NCBI RefSeq assembly: GCF_021789175.1
Contig: NZ_CP084560.1
Span: forward strand, 186,001-250,000
Length of the DNA: 64,000 bases
Source of the DNA: Arthrobacter sp. FW306-2-2C-D06B
GTDB taxonomy: Bacteria; Actinomycetota; Actinomycetes; Actinomycetales; Micrococcaceae
Direction: 5' to 3'
The notes beneath the pieces are model-generated. The model searched no databases, was not told the DNA's origin, and was given only the letters and a program-made list of their open reading frames with translations. The translations under genes and the position numbers were made by a program. Shown one piece after another: positions 15,894 to 25,572 of this stretch (position 1 is the stretch's first letter; the number at the start of each line of letters is the position of its first letter).

Positions 15894-15940
15894 CCTTTTG
15901 GCGACCGCTTTTGTCGCGGCCGAAGTGCCCGAAAGGCTCG

Positions 15941-16801
15941 TCACGCCGGGAAGCATCGCAGCGCCGTCGAACGGGCGGATTCCAGCGCTTCGCGAACGGG
16001 ACGTGAGCGGTGCTGTTCGGAGAGGATTTCCACACCCCATGGCCCTTTGAAACCGATGGCTTGGAGCGTTTTGATAAACCCGGGGACGTCTTGGTCTCCT
16101 TCTCCACAAAGACGGCGATTGTCCCGGGTGTCCTCGAAGAGCGTCCCCTTGATCTCCGCGTCCGCATCATTGAGTTCGACGCCGAATATCTGCTCGGCGG
16201 TGAGGCTTCGGGACAGTTCCTCCAAGCTCGTTCCGGCCCGGAAGACATGCCAGTAGTCAACCACCAGGCCACATTCGGGCATGTCGACCGATCGCATCAG
16301 CTCGGCCGCAGCCGGCATCGACCCGACCATCGAGAACGGCATGGGCTCGAGGGCGATGCGCGTCCCTCTTTTGGAGGCCTCGGTTGCCAGCCGTCGCAGT
16401 GGCTCCACCAGGAAATCAAGGTCATCCAAGGGCTCGCCGAACGCTGTTCCAATCTTGATGAAGCGCGCCCCCAGTGTTTCGGCGGCGTCAAGGAGCAGCT
16501 CGAACTGCGGCATCCATTCATGGGACAGGGAGTCGTCCCACCAGTTGGTGAGCAACTCGACTTCGACGTGGCGGAAGCCTGCTTGGTCAATGAGATTCTT
16601 GAGCCCGGAGAAACCGATGGTGTCCCTTGCAGCGACGAGGTCGTCGTACGCCAATCCAAAGCCTGCCCATCCGGTTGAGGCGATTGCTTCCAAACGCTCG
16701 ACGATGGGGACGGGACTGATCTCTGGGCTATTCAACGGCGCGATATTCCCTGCGCTGGTCCAGCAGGTCGCGATTAGTTCGGGGGTGCTTGAGTACGTCA
16801 T
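15941..16801 (-). CDS. sugar phosphate isomerase/epimerase (xylose isomerase-like TIM barrel)
   Basis: The 286-residue protein starts at an ATG with GAGGAGA five bases upstream. The barrel shows the metal-ligand segments of the family: IALEPMPFS (Glu), LVVDYWHVFRAG (Asp and His), GVELND and WGVEILSE (final Glu). These enzymes act on inososes and keto-sugars, including IolI/IolH. Because it diverges from a sugar transporter and an iol cluster, inosose or keto-inositol isomerisation is the likely role, but this is inference. It shares the regulated divergent promoter region at 16860-16925. Confidence 0.8.
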   Translation of the reverse strand: MTYSSTPELIATCWTSAGNIAPLNSPEISPVPIVERLEAIASTGWAGFGLAYDDLVAARDTIGFSGLKNLIDQAGFRHVEVELLTNWWDDSLSHEWMPQFELLLDAAETLGARFIKIGTAFGEPLDDLDFLVEPLRRLATEASKRGTRIALEPMPFSMVGSMPAAAELMRSVDMPECGLVVDYWHVFRAGTSLEELSRSLTAEQIFGVELNDADAEIKGTLFEDTRDNRRLCGEGDQDVPGFIKTLQAIGFKGPWGVEILSEQHRSRPVREALESARSTALRCFPA

Positions 16802-16870
16802 CGTTCTCCTCGCGCCGGTGCGCGGCTAGTTGCGGCAGGTGAGGGCGTGGATACCCAGTCACCATCTAAT

Positions 16871-16882
16871 TGGAACGCTCCA
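16871..16882. promoter_or_regulatory. LacI-type operator O1
   Basis: TGGAACGCTCCA ends immediately before the TTGACA -35 hexamer. It has the central CG and inverted half sites of LacI-family operators and is the exact reverse complement of O2 at 16913. The LacI regulator encoded at 25573 is the obvious candidate to bind it. Confidence 0.65.
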
Positions 16883-16912
16883 TTGACAATTGGTCAAGCC
16901 TTGATTTAGCGT
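16883..16912 (+). promoter_or_regulatory. promoter of the sugar ABC transporter/iol operon
   Basis: TTGACA at 16883-16888 and TAGCGT at 16907-16912 are 18 bases apart. The expected start near 16919 falls inside operator O2. The -35 hexamer is also the left half of a 15-base inverted repeat, TTGACaattgGTCAA (16883-16897). Its right half supplies a minus-strand TTGACC, possibly serving the divergent isomerase gene. Confidence 0.55.
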
Positions 16913-16924
16913 TGGAGCGTTCCA
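16913..16924. promoter_or_regulatory. LacI-type operator O2
   Basis: TGGAGCGTTCCA lies directly after the -10 box and over the predicted transcription start. It is the exact reverse complement of O1, with centres 42 bases apart or about four helical turns. This arrangement would suit repression by looping or roadblock. Confidence 0.65.
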
Positions 16925-17041
16925 CAAAGCGATGTGGATCACATCCGTTCACAGCTAGATGGTTCCGTCCTCCCACCATGCCTTAGAAGGCACAGCAATG
17001 GGGTCGACGGTCGAAGTACGCGACATCAAAGGAGATCTCAC

Positions 17042-18037
17042 GTGGCAAAGTTCAATTGGCGGCGGGGCGCAGTGGCGCTGGCCGTAGTACCGCTTCTGGC
17101 CTTGGCAGCATGCTCAAGCGGGGGCGGGAAGCCGGCCGACACCGCCAATGCCGCCGGTGGTGGGCAGGCGGCAAGCACTCCGCGGATCAAGGTGGCGCTG
17201 ATTACCCACGCCGAGGCTGGCGACACGTTCTGGGACATCGTGCGCAAGGGTGCGGAGGCCGCGGCAGCGAAAGACAACGTCGAGGTTCTTTACACGAGTG
17301 ATGCCGACGCGGGGCGCCAGTCCCAGCTGGTGCAGCAGGCCATCGACCAGAAGGTTGACGGCATCGCGGTTACGATCGCCAACCCGGGCGCCATGAAGGA
17401 CGTCCTGAAGAAGGCCACCGACGCGGGCATCCCGGTGGTGAGCTTCAACGCTGGTGGGGACGTCTCCGCGCAGATGGGGGCGTTCACCCACTTCGGATCC
17501 AACGAGACCCTGGCTGGCGAGGCGGTCGGCGCCAAGCTGGCAGGGGGCGGCTACAAGCACCCGATCTGCGTGATCCAGTCACAGGGACAGGTGCAACTCG
17601 AACAGCGGTGCGCGGGTGTGAAGACGAAGGTGCCGGGCACTGAGATCCTGTATGTCAACGGGGCCGATATGACGGCGGTGCAGTCCACCGCGACGGCGAA
17701 GCTCCAGGCCAGCAAGGATGCTGACGTGATCATCGGGCTCGGCGCCCCTATCACCTTGACCGTTATCAAAGCCGTGGCAGATGCCAACAGCCCGATCAAG
17801 GTGGCCAGCTTCGACCTGAACCCTGCGCTGGCGCAGGCGATCAACGATGGCAAGGTCCTGTTCACTGTGGACCAGCAGCCGTGGCTCCAGGGCTACATGT
17901 CCATTGACGCGATCTGGCAGAACAAGCTTGGTGGTTTCAAGATCGGTGGCGGCCAGCCTGTCCTCACGGGCCCGACGATCGTCGACAAGTCCAATATTTC
18001 CGATGTGCTGAAGTTCGTTCAGCAGGGCATCCGCTAA
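17042..18037 (+). CDS. sugar ABC transporter substrate-binding lipoprotein
   Basis: The GTG start (MAKFNWRRG) has AAAGGAG seven bases upstream. The 331-residue product has a lipoprotein signal with lipobox LALAAC, then a type-I periplasmic binding fold of the ribose/inositol class (KVALITHAEAGDTFWDIVRKGAEAAA..., DADAGRQSQLVQQAID). The family binds monosaccharides or polyols outside the cell and delivers them to CUT2 permeases. It leads the operon that also encodes the permease, ATPase and iol enzymes, so inositol or a related cyclitol is the likely ligand. Confidence 0.88.
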   Translation: MAKFNWRRGAVALAVVPLLALAACSSGGGKPADTANAAGGGQAASTPRIKVALITHAEAGDTFWDIVRKGAEAAAAKDNVEVLYTSDADAGRQSQLVQQAIDQKVDGIAVTIANPGAMKDVLKKATDAGIPVVSFNAGGDVSAQMGAFTHFGSNETLAGEAVGAKLAGGGYKHPICVIQSQGQVQLEQRCAGVKTKVPGTEILYVNGADMTAVQSTATAKLQASKDADVIIGLGAPITLTVIKAVADANSPIKVASFDLNPALAQAINDGKVLFTVDQQPWLQGYMSIDAIWQNKLGGFKIGGGQPVLTGPTIVDKSNISDVLKFVQQGIR

Positions 18038-18050
18038 TCCGATGATGGTT

Positions 18051-18087
18051 CAGCTCGCGCGGCAAGACTTCCTTGCCGCGCGAGCTG
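18051..18087 (+). terminator. 16-bp hairpin between binding-protein and permease genes
   Basis: CAGCTCGCGCGGCAAG (18051-18066) pairs perfectly with CTTGCCGCGCGAGCTG (18072-18087) around a five-base loop. It begins 14 bases after the binding-protein stop and lies 22 bases before the permease ATG. There is no T-run. Such structures often protect the upstream message and lower downstream expression, which would favour the binding protein. Confidence 0.65.
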
Positions 18088-18108
18088 ACAGAGAAGGAAG
18101 TGTGTTCC

Positions 18109-19158
18109 ATGGCTTTAGTTACTGCCCCGGCACCCAAAACTGCCGCGGATGAGCGGGTCGCGAAGCGGAGCCCGTTGAGCAAGTTGATGGCCCGTCCTGA
18201 GGTCGGTGCCCTGGTGGGGGCGGTTGTCCTCTTCATTTTCTTTGCTTCGGTGTCCGGGACGTTCACCCAGCCGAATGCTTTGGCGACGATCCTTTATGGT
18301 TCCTCGACGATCGGGATCATGGCGGTGGGGGTGTCGTTGTTGATGATCGGTGGCGAGTTCGACCTCTCCACCGGTGTGGCCGTGATTTCCTCGGCCCTGA
18401 CCGCGTCGTTGTTCAGCTGGTATTTCTCCATGAACGCCTGGGTCGGGGTGGTCATTGCCCTGCTGGTTTCCCTGACGATCGGTTTCATCAATGGGTGGAT
18501 CCTGGTCAAGACGAAGCTGCCGTCCTTCATCGTGACGCTGGCGACGTTCCTGATGCTCACGGGCCTGAACCTGGCCCTGACCCGGCTGATCGGGGGCTCG
18601 GTGTCTTCCCCGTCGATTTCGAAGCTGGACGGTTTCGATTCGGCCCATGCGGTGTTCGCTTCCTCGATCAGCATCGGCGGGGTCGAGGTGAAGATCACGG
18701 TGTTCTTCTGGATCATCCTGGTCGCGGTCGCGTCCTGGGTGCTGCTGCGCACGAAGGTCGGCAACTGGATCTTCGCCGTGGGCGGGGACGCGAACGCGGC
18801 CCGCGCCGTGGGTGTGCCGGTCACGAAGACCAAGATCGGGTTGTTCATGGCGGTCGGGTTCTGCGGCTGGATCCTGGGCATGCACAACCTCTTCGCGTTC
18901 GACGCGGTGCAGTCCGGCGAGGGTGTGGGCAACGAGTTCCTGTACATCATCGCCGCGGTCATCGGCGGCTGCCTGCTCACCGGCGGCTACGGTTCGGCCG
19001 TGGGCGGGGCGATCGGCGCGTTCATCTTCGGGATGGCGAACAAGGGCATCGTGTACGCGCAGTGGAACCCGGACTGGTTCAAGTTCTTCCTGGGCCTGAT
19101 GCTGCTGCTGGCCACCATCGTGAACCTCATCGTCAAACGCCGCGCAGAGCTCAAGTAG
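18109..19158 (+). CDS. sugar ABC transporter permease (CUT2/RbsC-like)
   Basis: The ATG of MALVTAPAP has AAGGAAG eight bases upstream. The 349-residue protein has about ten hydrophobic helices and the family sequences [12 protein letters not shown] and GGVEVKI..., plus the conserved late [16 protein letters not shown]. It should form the membrane channel with the ATPase encoded 16 bases downstream. Confidence 0.87.
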   Translation: MALVTAPAPKTAADERVAKRSPLSKLMARPEVGALVGAVVLFIFFASVSGTFTQPNALATILYGSSTIGIMAVGVSLLMIGGEFDLSTGVAVISSALTASLFSWYFSMNAWVGVVIALLVSLTIGFINGWILVKTKLPSFIVTLATFLMLTGLNLALTRLIGGSVSSPSISKLDGFDSAHAVFASSISIGGVEVKITVFFWIILVAVASWVLLRTKVGNWIFAVGGDANAARAVGVPVTKTKIGLFMAVGFCGWILGMHNLFAFDAVQSGEGVGNEFLYIIAAVIGGCLLTGGYGSAVGGAIGAFIFGMANKGIVYAQWNPDWFKFFLGLMLLLATIVNLIVKRRAELK

Positions 19159-19174
19159 AAAGGCCGCCGAAGAA

Positions 19175-20101
19175 ATGAATGCCAAACAGATCGACCAGCA
19201 GACCCTGCTCAAGGACGAGAAGGACCCGCTGACCCACACCCCCGTGCACCTGCTCTCCCTGGACGGCGTGGGCAAGCACTACGGGAACATCATCGCCCTG
19301 CGGGACGTGACCATGGCCGTGGACAACGGCCGCGTCACCTGCGTGCTGGGGGACAACGGCGCCGGCAAGTCCACGCTGATCAAGATCATCGCCGGCCTGC
19401 ACCAGCACGACGCCGGGACCCTGAAGATCATGGGCCAGGAGCGGAAGTTCAACTCGCCCCGCGACGCCCTGGACGCCGGCATCGCCACCGTGTACCAGGA
19501 CCTGGCCGTGGTCCCGTTGATGCCGATCTGGCGCAACTTCTTCCTCGGCTCGGAACTGACCACCGGGTTCGGGCCGTTCAAGTCCATGGACGTCCAGAAA
19601 ATGAAGGACATCACCCTGAAGGAACTGGCCGAGATGGGCATCGACCTGCGCGATGTCGAACAACCCATCGGCCAGCTCTCCGGCGGTGAACGCCAATGCG
19701 TCGCGATCGCCCGGGCCGTGTATTTCGGGGCGAAGGTGCTGATCCTGGACGAACCCACCGCCGCCCTGGGCGTCAAGCAGTCCGGTGTGGTGCTCCGCTA
19801 CATCCTGCAGGCCCGCGACCGGGGACTGGGCGTCATCTTCATCACCCACAACCCGCACCACGCCTTCCCGGTCGGGGACCGGTTCCTGCTGCTCAAGCGC
19901 GGCAAGTCGATCGGCTACTACGACAAGAAGGACATCACCCTGGACGAACTGACCGCCCAGATGGCCGGCGGCGCGGAACTGGCCGAACTCGCCCACGAAC
20001 TCGAACAACTCGGCGGACACACCCAAGCCCTCAAAGAAGTCCAAGCCGAAGTCGCCGAAGTCGCTGACGCGGCATACGAAAGCAACGCCAAGCGCCACTG
20101 A
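19175..20101 (+). CDS. sugar ABC transporter ATPase with a single nucleotide-binding domain
   Basis: The 308-residue protein carries Walker [10 protein letters not shown] (59-67), the signature LSGGE and Walker B VLILDEPT with a downstream H-loop ITHN. CUT2 sugar importers commonly use a double-length ATPase (as at 62107 in this window), whereas this one has a single domain and probably works as a homodimer. An acidic, alanine-rich tail ([14 protein letters not shown]..) may form a short coiled coil. It follows the permease gene closely and is presumably in the same operon. Confidence 0.87.
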   Translation: MNAKQIDQQTLLKDEKDPLTHTPVHLLSLDGVGKHYGNIIALRDVTMAVDNGRVTCVLGDNGAGKSTLIKIIAGLHQHDAGTLKIMGQERKFNSPRDALDAGIATVYQDLAVVPLMPIWRNFFLGSELTTGFGPFKSMDVQKMKDITLKELAEMGIDLRDVEQPIGQLSGGERQCVAIARAVYFGAKVLILDEPTAALGVKQSGVVLRYILQARDRGLGVIFITHNPHHAFPVGDRFLLLKRGKSIGYYDKKDITLDELTAQMAGGAELAELAHELEQLGGHTQALKEVQAEVAEVADAAYESNAKRH

Positions 20102-20132
20102 GCGCAAAAGTTCACAACCTGATGGAGCAACC

Positions 20133-21563
20133 ATGGAAATGCTAATAGCTGGAAACTGGCGCGGTGCCGCCGACGGCAGGACCGAGGAAGTCCGCTCGCC
20201 CTTCGACGGCCGGACGATCGACACAGTCCCCGTGGCGACGGTCCAGGACGCCCAGGCGGCACTTGACCGGGCCGAGATCGGCGCCCACCTGCAAAGGACC
20301 ACGCCGGCCCATGTCCGCGTCGACATCCTCCTGCGGGCAGCCGCCCTGGCGGATGAACGCGCCGAGGACATCGCCCAGACCATTAGCGCCGAAACCGGGA
20401 AGCCCATCACGGAGGCGCGGGGCGAGGCCAGCCGCTCCGGCAACATCATCCGCCTTGCTGCCTATGAGGGAAGCCAGCTGTATGGTTCCACGCTTCCTTT
20501 GGACGCAAACGCCGGGACAGGCTTGGATAAGATCGGCTTCACGTTGCGGCAGCCCGTGGGCATCGTCGTCGCGATCACACCCTTCAACTACCCGGCCCTG
20601 CTGGTGTTGCACAAAATTGCACCCGCGCTGGCAGCCGGTAACGCCGTCGTACTTAAACCCGCCCGCGCAACGCCGCTGACGGCGCTGAAGCTGGCACAGT
20701 GCTTCGTCGACGCCGGCCTGCCGCCTGAAGCCCTGTCCGTGATCACCGGACCCGGCAGCTCCCTCGGCGACGTCCTGGTGACGGACCCGCGGGTCCGCAA
20801 GGTGTCCTTCACCGGATCCACCAGCACCGGGACGCGCATCAGTTCGATCGCGGGAGTGAAGAAACTGTCCCTCGAGTTGGGGGCCTCATGCCCGGTGATC
20901 ATCCTGCCGGACGCGGACCTCGAACTCGCCGCGACCGCGGTGGCTGCCGGCGGCTACGTCAACGCCGGGCAGGTATGCATTTCCGTTCAGCGGGTCATCG
21001 TTGACCGTCGGGTGGAGAAGGACTTCCTGGATGCGTTGGTCCCGAAGGTCGAAGCGATCGCCGTGGGCAACCCCAAGGAAGAAGACACCCGGCTCGGCTC
21101 GCTGATCTCCGAAGAGGAAGCAGCACGCGTCCACACGTCCATCCTTGAGGCCCGCCATTCGGGCGCCCGGGTACTCACCGGCGGTGAGCGCGACGGCGCC
21201 GTGGTGACTCCCGCCGTCGTCGCCGGGGTCGATCCCCGGTCGCCGCTGAGCCGGAACGAACTGTTCGGCCCCGCCGTCGCCGTTTCGTCCGCGCAGGACA
21301 TGGAAAGCGCCATCGCGATGGCGAACGACAACGAATACGGCCTGGGCGCCGGCATTTTCACGAACGACGTCGCCGGAGCGGTCCAGGCCATGCGGCAGAT
21401 CGACGCCGGCAACATCCACATCAACTGGTCGCCGCTGTGGCGGGCCGACCTCATGCCCTACGGCGGCTTGAAAGGCAGCGGCATCGGCAAGGAAGGCGTC
21501 CGCTCTGCTGTCCAGGAAATGACCGAAGAGAAGACGGTCGTCCTGCACGGGCGCCCCTGGTAA
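20133..21563 (+). CDS. NAD(P)-dependent aldehyde dehydrogenase
   Basis: The 476-residue protein has GGAG five bases before the ATG. ALDH landmarks are PFNYPALLVLHKIAPALAAGN, FTGSTSTG (cofactor loop), catalytic E248 in LELG and catalytic C282 in AGQVCISV. Two residues after the cysteine comes Ser rather than the usual Thr. It sits between the transporter and iolD, so it most likely oxidises an aldehyde made in this pathway. It is distinct from the CoA-acylating enzyme at 31456. Confidence 0.85.
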   Translation: MEMLIAGNWRGAADGRTEEVRSPFDGRTIDTVPVATVQDAQAALDRAEIGAHLQRTTPAHVRVDILLRAAALADERAEDIAQTISAETGKPITEARGEASRSGNIIRLAAYEGSQLYGSTLPLDANAGTGLDKIGFTLRQPVGIVVAITPFNYPALLVLHKIAPALAAGNAVVLKPARATPLTALKLAQCFVDAGLPPEALSVITGPGSSLGDVLVTDPRVRKVSFTGSTSTGTRISSIAGVKKLSLELGASCPVIILPDADLELAATAVAAGGYVNAGQVCISVQRVIVDRRVEKDFLDALVPKVEAIAVGNPKEEDTRLGSLISEEEAARVHTSILEARHSGARVLTGGERDGAVVTPAVVAGVDPRSPLSRNELFGPAVAVSSAQDMESAIAMANDNEYGLGAGIFTNDVAGAVQAMRQIDAGNIHINWSPLWRADLMPYGGLKGSGIGKEGVRSAVQEMTEEKTVVLHGRPW

Positions 21564-21585
21564 CCACGACAACGGGAATAAGGCA

Positions 21586-23535
21586 ATGACCACACCATCG
21601 CAGACCATCAGGCTCACCACGGCCCAAGCGGTCATCAAGTACCTGTCCGCTCAGTATTCGCTGGCCGACGGCGTCCGCCGCCGCCTGGTCCCCGCAGCCC
21701 TCGGTATCTTCGGCCACGGCAACGTGGCTGGCCTGGGACAGGCATTGGACGAACTGGCCGACGACATGCCGTTCATCCAAGGCCGGCATGAGCAGTACCT
21801 GGCCCATATCTCCACCGCGTATGCGAAGGCGAGCCGTCGCCAGGCAGTCCTCGCCGTCACGGCCTCCATCGGCCCGGGCGCCCTCAACCTCGTCACCGCC
21901 GCCGGCCTGGCAACGGTCAACCGGATCCCCCTGCTGCTCCTGCCCGGTGACACCTATGCCACCCGGCACCAGGGCCCGGTGCTGCAGCAGCTGGAACACC
22001 CCACCGAGGCTGATGCCACGGTCAACGACGCGTTCCGCCCTGTATCGCGCTTCTTCGACAGGATCAACCGTCCAGAGCAGCTCCTGACCGCGCTTCCGCA
22101 GGCCATGCGCGTGCTCACAAGCCCCACGGACACCGGCGCCGTGGTCCTTTCGCTGCCCCAGGACGTGCAGTCCCACGCCTACGACTTCCCGGCCGAATTC
22201 TTCGAGCCGCGCGACTGGAAGATCCGACGGCCGCTGCCGGACCTGGAAGAGGTCGACGACGTCGCCCGGCTCATCCGCTCAGCCGAGCGTCCGGTGATCA
22301 TCGCCGGCGGTGGCATCCACTACTCCGACGCCCACGCCGCACTCGAGGCGCTGGCGGGGCAGACGGGAATTCCCGTCGTCGAGACCTTCGGCGGCAAGGG
22401 CGCCGTGACCAAGGACGAATGGTGGCAAGTGGGCGGCGTCGGGCTGGAGGGCAACTTCGCGTCCAACACCCTCGTCAAGCAAGCCGACCTGGTCCTGAGC
22501 GTCGGCACGCGCCTCACCGACTTCGCCACCGGCTCCCAGTCGATCTTCGAAAACCCGGACGTCCGATTCGCGTCCTTGAACATCGTGGATGCCGATACCC
22601 GCAAGCAAGGTGCCACCGGCATCCTGGCGGACGCACGCCTCGGCCTGGAAGCACTTGCCCAGGCCTTGGAGGGCCACAGCACCAGCGAAAAGTGGCAGGA
22701 AACGGTCCATTCCGAGAAGGCAAAGTGGGCCCCCATCCGGTCCCAGTGGCTCGACGCCGACACTCCCTACCGCCCGGAAGACCACCCCGACGCGCCGGTC
22801 ACCGGTGCTGTCCTGACCCAGCCGCAGCTGATCGGCCTGATGCAGGAGCACGCCCGCTCCGGAGACACCATCATCGCCGCGGCCGGAGGACCTCCCGGTG
22901 ACCTGCAAAAAGTCTGGGACGCCACGGGCAACCGCAACTGCCACCTGGAATTCGGATTCTCCTGCATGGGCTACGAAATCGCGGCAGGCATGGGCGTCCG
23001 GCTGGCCGAGGGCAACAACGACAACCGCGTGGTCACCTTCATCGGTGACGGTACCTTCCTCATGGCACCCACCGAAATCCTCACCGCGGCCCAGGAAGGC
23101 CTCAACGTCACGATTGTCGTCTCCGAGAACCACGGCTACCAGGTCATCCACCGCCTCCAGATGAACCGCATGGGACGCGAGTTCGGCAACGAGTTCCGCT
23201 ACCGCACCACCGGTGGAAGCGTCGCCGTCGACGACGCCCCCAAGGCGCGGCTGGATGGTGATTACCTCAAGGTGGACCTCCGGCAGATCGCCGAAGGCCT
23301 CGGCGCCCTCGCCATCCGGGCAAGCACTGCGGCAGAGGTCCGGGAGGCGCTGGCTTCCACCCGCGACACCCAAGGACCAGTTGTCATCGTGGTGCCAACC
23401 GTTCCCCACGTTGACTTGCCCGGCGGCGATGTCTGGTGGGACGTGGCTCCCGCAGAAGTGTCCGGACAGGAATGGGTCCGTTCGTTGCGCTCGGACTACG
23501 AGCAGGCAAAGAGCCGCCAGCGGTGGTTCGGATGA
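21586..23535 (+). CDS. iolD: 3D-(3,5/4)-trihydroxycyclohexane-1,2-dione hydrolase
   Basis: The 649-residue protein is of the thiamine-diphosphate enzyme superfamily. The N-terminal segment GIFGHGNVAGLGQALDE is characteristic of IolD. The cofactor-binding part contains GFSCMGYEIAAGMG and VTFIGDGTFLM (GDG motif). In the known pathway IolD opens the ring of the diketone made from inosose by IolE, giving 5-deoxyglucuronate. Its stop overlaps the next start in ATGA. Confidence 0.93.
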   Translation: MTTPSQTIRLTTAQAVIKYLSAQYSLADGVRRRLVPAALGIFGHGNVAGLGQALDELADDMPFIQGRHEQYLAHISTAYAKASRRQAVLAVTASIGPGALNLVTAAGLATVNRIPLLLLPGDTYATRHQGPVLQQLEHPTEADATVNDAFRPVSRFFDRINRPEQLLTALPQAMRVLTSPTDTGAVVLSLPQDVQSHAYDFPAEFFEPRDWKIRRPLPDLEEVDDVARLIRSAERPVIIAGGGIHYSDAHAALEALAGQTGIPVVETFGGKGAVTKDEWWQVGGVGLEGNFASNTLVKQADLVLSVGTRLTDFATGSQSIFENPDVRFASLNIVDADTRKQGATGILADARLGLEALAQALEGHSTSEKWQETVHSEKAKWAPIRSQWLDADTPYRPEDHPDAPVTGAVLTQPQLIGLMQEHARSGDTIIAAAGGPPGDLQKVWDATGNRNCHLEFGFSCMGYEIAAGMGVRLAEGNNDNRVVTFIGDGTFLMAPTEILTAAQEGLNVTIVVSENHGYQVIHRLQMNRMGREFGNEFRYRTTGGSVAVDDAPKARLDGDYLKVDLRQIAEGLGALAIRASTAAEVREALASTRDTQGPVVIVVPTVPHVDLPGGDVWWDVAPAEVSGQEWVRSLRSDYEQAKSRQRWFG

Positions 23536-24329
23536 GCGCCTCGGGCGGCAGCAATTACGACGGCGGACCGCTCGACGGCGGCCGGCTGCGGCGCCGCTTG
23601 GCGGCCGGGGAAGTCACAGTGGGGACCTTCGTTGGCATGGCTTCGGCCACCGCGGTAGAAGTGTGCGCCGCTGCCGGCGCGGACTGGGTGCTGATCGATC
23701 TTGAGCACGGCTCCGGCGGTGAAGATGCCGTGCGCGATGGTGTCCTTGCGGCCGGAAGCTACGGCGTCTCCACCCTTGTTCGCGTGGAAAGCGCCGAGCG
23801 CATCCGCATCGGTCGCGTGCTGGATCAAGGCGCGGCAGGCATCATGGTGCCCCGCCTGAACTCCGTTGAAGAAGCCGGCCAAACCGTGAAGCACATGCTT
23901 TATCCGCCCTACGGCGACCGTGGAGTGGCAACGTACAACCGCTCCTGCCGCTGGGGCATGGACCGGGCTCCGCTGAGCGCGGACCAGCAATCAGCCGTGG
24001 GAATCATCCAGATCGAGACCCTCGACGCGCTGGAACACGTCGAGGAGATCGCGGCGCAGGACGGCGTGGATGTCCTCTTCGTCGGACCGATGGACATGTC
24101 CTTCGCTTTGGGTGTGCCGATGCAACTGGATAGCGGCGCCTTTCAAGAGGCGCTGCATCGGGTGGTCGCTGCCGCGCAACTGCATAACAAAGCGGCCGGG
24201 ATCCTCGCGGTGGACGGCATGGCGGCAGCCAAGTACGTCCGCCAAGGCTTCCGGTTCGTGGCCATCGGCTCGGACTCCACCATCATGGCGGCGGCGTTCC
24301 GCGACGCTTTTGACACCGCCCGCAACTGA
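23532..24329 (+). CDS. HpcH/HpaI-family aldolase
   Basis: The start lies inside the iolD stop (ATGA overlap), implying coupled translation. The 265-residue TIM-barrel protein shows WVLIDLEHGSG, GAAGIMVPRLNS, a GDRGVATYNR segment and QIETLDALEHVEEIAA, the metal and substrate motifs of class II 2-keto-acid aldolases. Standard inositol pathways end with IolJ, a different aldolase acting on a phosphorylated keto acid. Here an HpcH-type enzyme may cleave a non-phosphorylated 2-keto-3-deoxy acid. Confidence 0.85.
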   Translation: MSASGGSNYDGGPLDGGRLRRRLAAGEVTVGTFVGMASATAVEVCAAAGADWVLIDLEHGSGGEDAVRDGVLAAGSYGVSTLVRVESAERIRIGRVLDQGAAGIMVPRLNSVEEAGQTVKHMLYPPYGDRGVATYNRSCRWGMDRAPLSADQQSAVGIIQIETLDALEHVEEIAAQDGVDVLFVGPMDMSFALGVPMQLDSGAFQEALHRVVAAAQLHNKAAGILAVDGMAAAKYVRQGFRFVAIGSDSTIMAAAFRDAFDTARN

Positions 24330-24358
24330 CAAGAATTTTCAACGAGAAAGGCAATAAC

Positions 24359-25570
24359 GTGAGCCAAGAATCCCGCACAGTCGGTGTCGGCCTTATCAGC
24401 GTCGGGTGGATGGGAAAGCTCCACTCGCGCGCCTACCAGACGGTCCCGTACGCCTACCCGGAGCTTGGTTTGACCACCAAGCTGGTCATCGCGGCGGACA
24501 CGGCACCGGACCGGGTGGACTACGCCCGCGATGTCCTCGGCTTCGCGGAAGGAACCACGGACTACCACGATGTCCTGAACCACCCGGACGTGGACGTCGT
24601 TTCGATCTGCGCCCCCAACTTCCTGCATGCCGAAATCGGCATCGCAGCGGCCAAAGCCGGCAAGCATTTCTGGATCGAAAAGCCCGTTGGGCGTGGCTAC
24701 GAAGAAACCGCAGCCGTGCAGGAAGCAGCCGTGGAGGCCGGCGTCGTGACCTCCATCGGCTACAACTACCGGCATGCCCCCGCGGTAGAGCACGCCAGGA
24801 AGCTCATTGCGGACGGGCGCCTCGGCCGTATCACCAATGTCCGCGCGGTGTTTTTCTCAGGGTATGCGTCGGAGCCCAACGGCGCCCTGTCCTGGCGGTT
24901 CGACCGGAAACTAGCCGGCACCGGCGTGCTGGCGGACCTGTTCAGCCACGCAACGGACCTGTGCCAATATGTAGTTGGGCCCATCGCCGAGGTAACCGCG
25001 CTCACAAGTACGGTCTACACGCAGCGACCCAAGCTGGCGATGGGGTCAGGGACGCACTTCGCGGTGATCGAAAACGGTGAAATGGGAGAGGTCGAGAATG
25101 AGGACTACGCTGCAGCGCTGGTCCGCTTCGGCCCGTCCGCCCGCGGGGCAGGCGCCGTGGGCACCATCGAATCCTCACGCGTTGCCGTTGGACCCGAATG
25201 CGGTTACCAGATCGAGGTCTACGGGACCGAAGGCTCGCTCAAATGGGACTTCGAGCGCATGAACGAACTCAAGGTCTGCCTGGGCCGCAACAACGATGAG
25301 CAGGGCTACACCACGGTCAACGCCAGCCCCCGCCACGGCGACTACGCACACTTCCAGCCGGGTCCCGGCAACAGCATGGGCTTTGACGACCTCAAGGTCA
25401 TCGAGGCCAAGAAGTTCCTCGTCGCCGTCACCGGAGGAGCACAGGAAAACTCCAACATCCACGACGCCGCATCAGCCGCAGCCATTGTCAGCGCCGCGGA
25501 GGCATCCTCGCTGTCCGGTCAATGGCAGAAGATCGAGGAAATCCACGGCACCACGGCAGCGCGGGCGTAA
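24359..25570 (+). CDS. Gfo/Idh/MocA-family oxidoreductase (inositol-dehydrogenase-like)
   Basis: A GTG start follows GAGAAAGG. The 403-residue protein has an N-terminal Rossmann fold (VGLISVGWMGKLH), the family EKPVG motif and a C-terminal alpha/beta domain with DLFSHATDLCQYV. These NAD(P) enzymes oxidise cyclitols or sugars at a ring hydroxyl. It is one of three Gfo/Idh/MocA proteins in the island. It may handle a different inositol isomer, but the substrate cannot be fixed. Confidence 0.83.
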   Translation: MSQESRTVGVGLISVGWMGKLHSRAYQTVPYAYPELGLTTKLVIAADTAPDRVDYARDVLGFAEGTTDYHDVLNHPDVDVVSICAPNFLHAEIGIAAAKAGKHFWIEKPVGRGYEETAAVQEAAVEAGVVTSIGYNYRHAPAVEHARKLIADGRLGRITNVRAVFFSGYASEPNGALSWRFDRKLAGTGVLADLFSHATDLCQYVVGPIAEVTALTSTVYTQRPKLAMGSGTHFAVIENGEMGEVENEDYAAALVRFGPSARGAGAVGTIESSRVAVGPECGYQIEVYGTEGSLKWDFERMNELKVCLGRNNDEQGYTTVNASPRHGDYAHFQPGPGNSMGFDDLKVIEAKKFLVAVTGGAQENSNIHDAASAAAIVSAAEASSLSGQWQKIEEIHGTTAARA

Positions 25571-25572
25571 CC

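Noticed and set aside
19151..20449. 432-codon minus-strand frame opposite the ABC ATPase
   Set aside because: It is covered by a well-supported ATPase and aldehyde dehydrogenase on the plus strand and has no start signal or recognisable domain.
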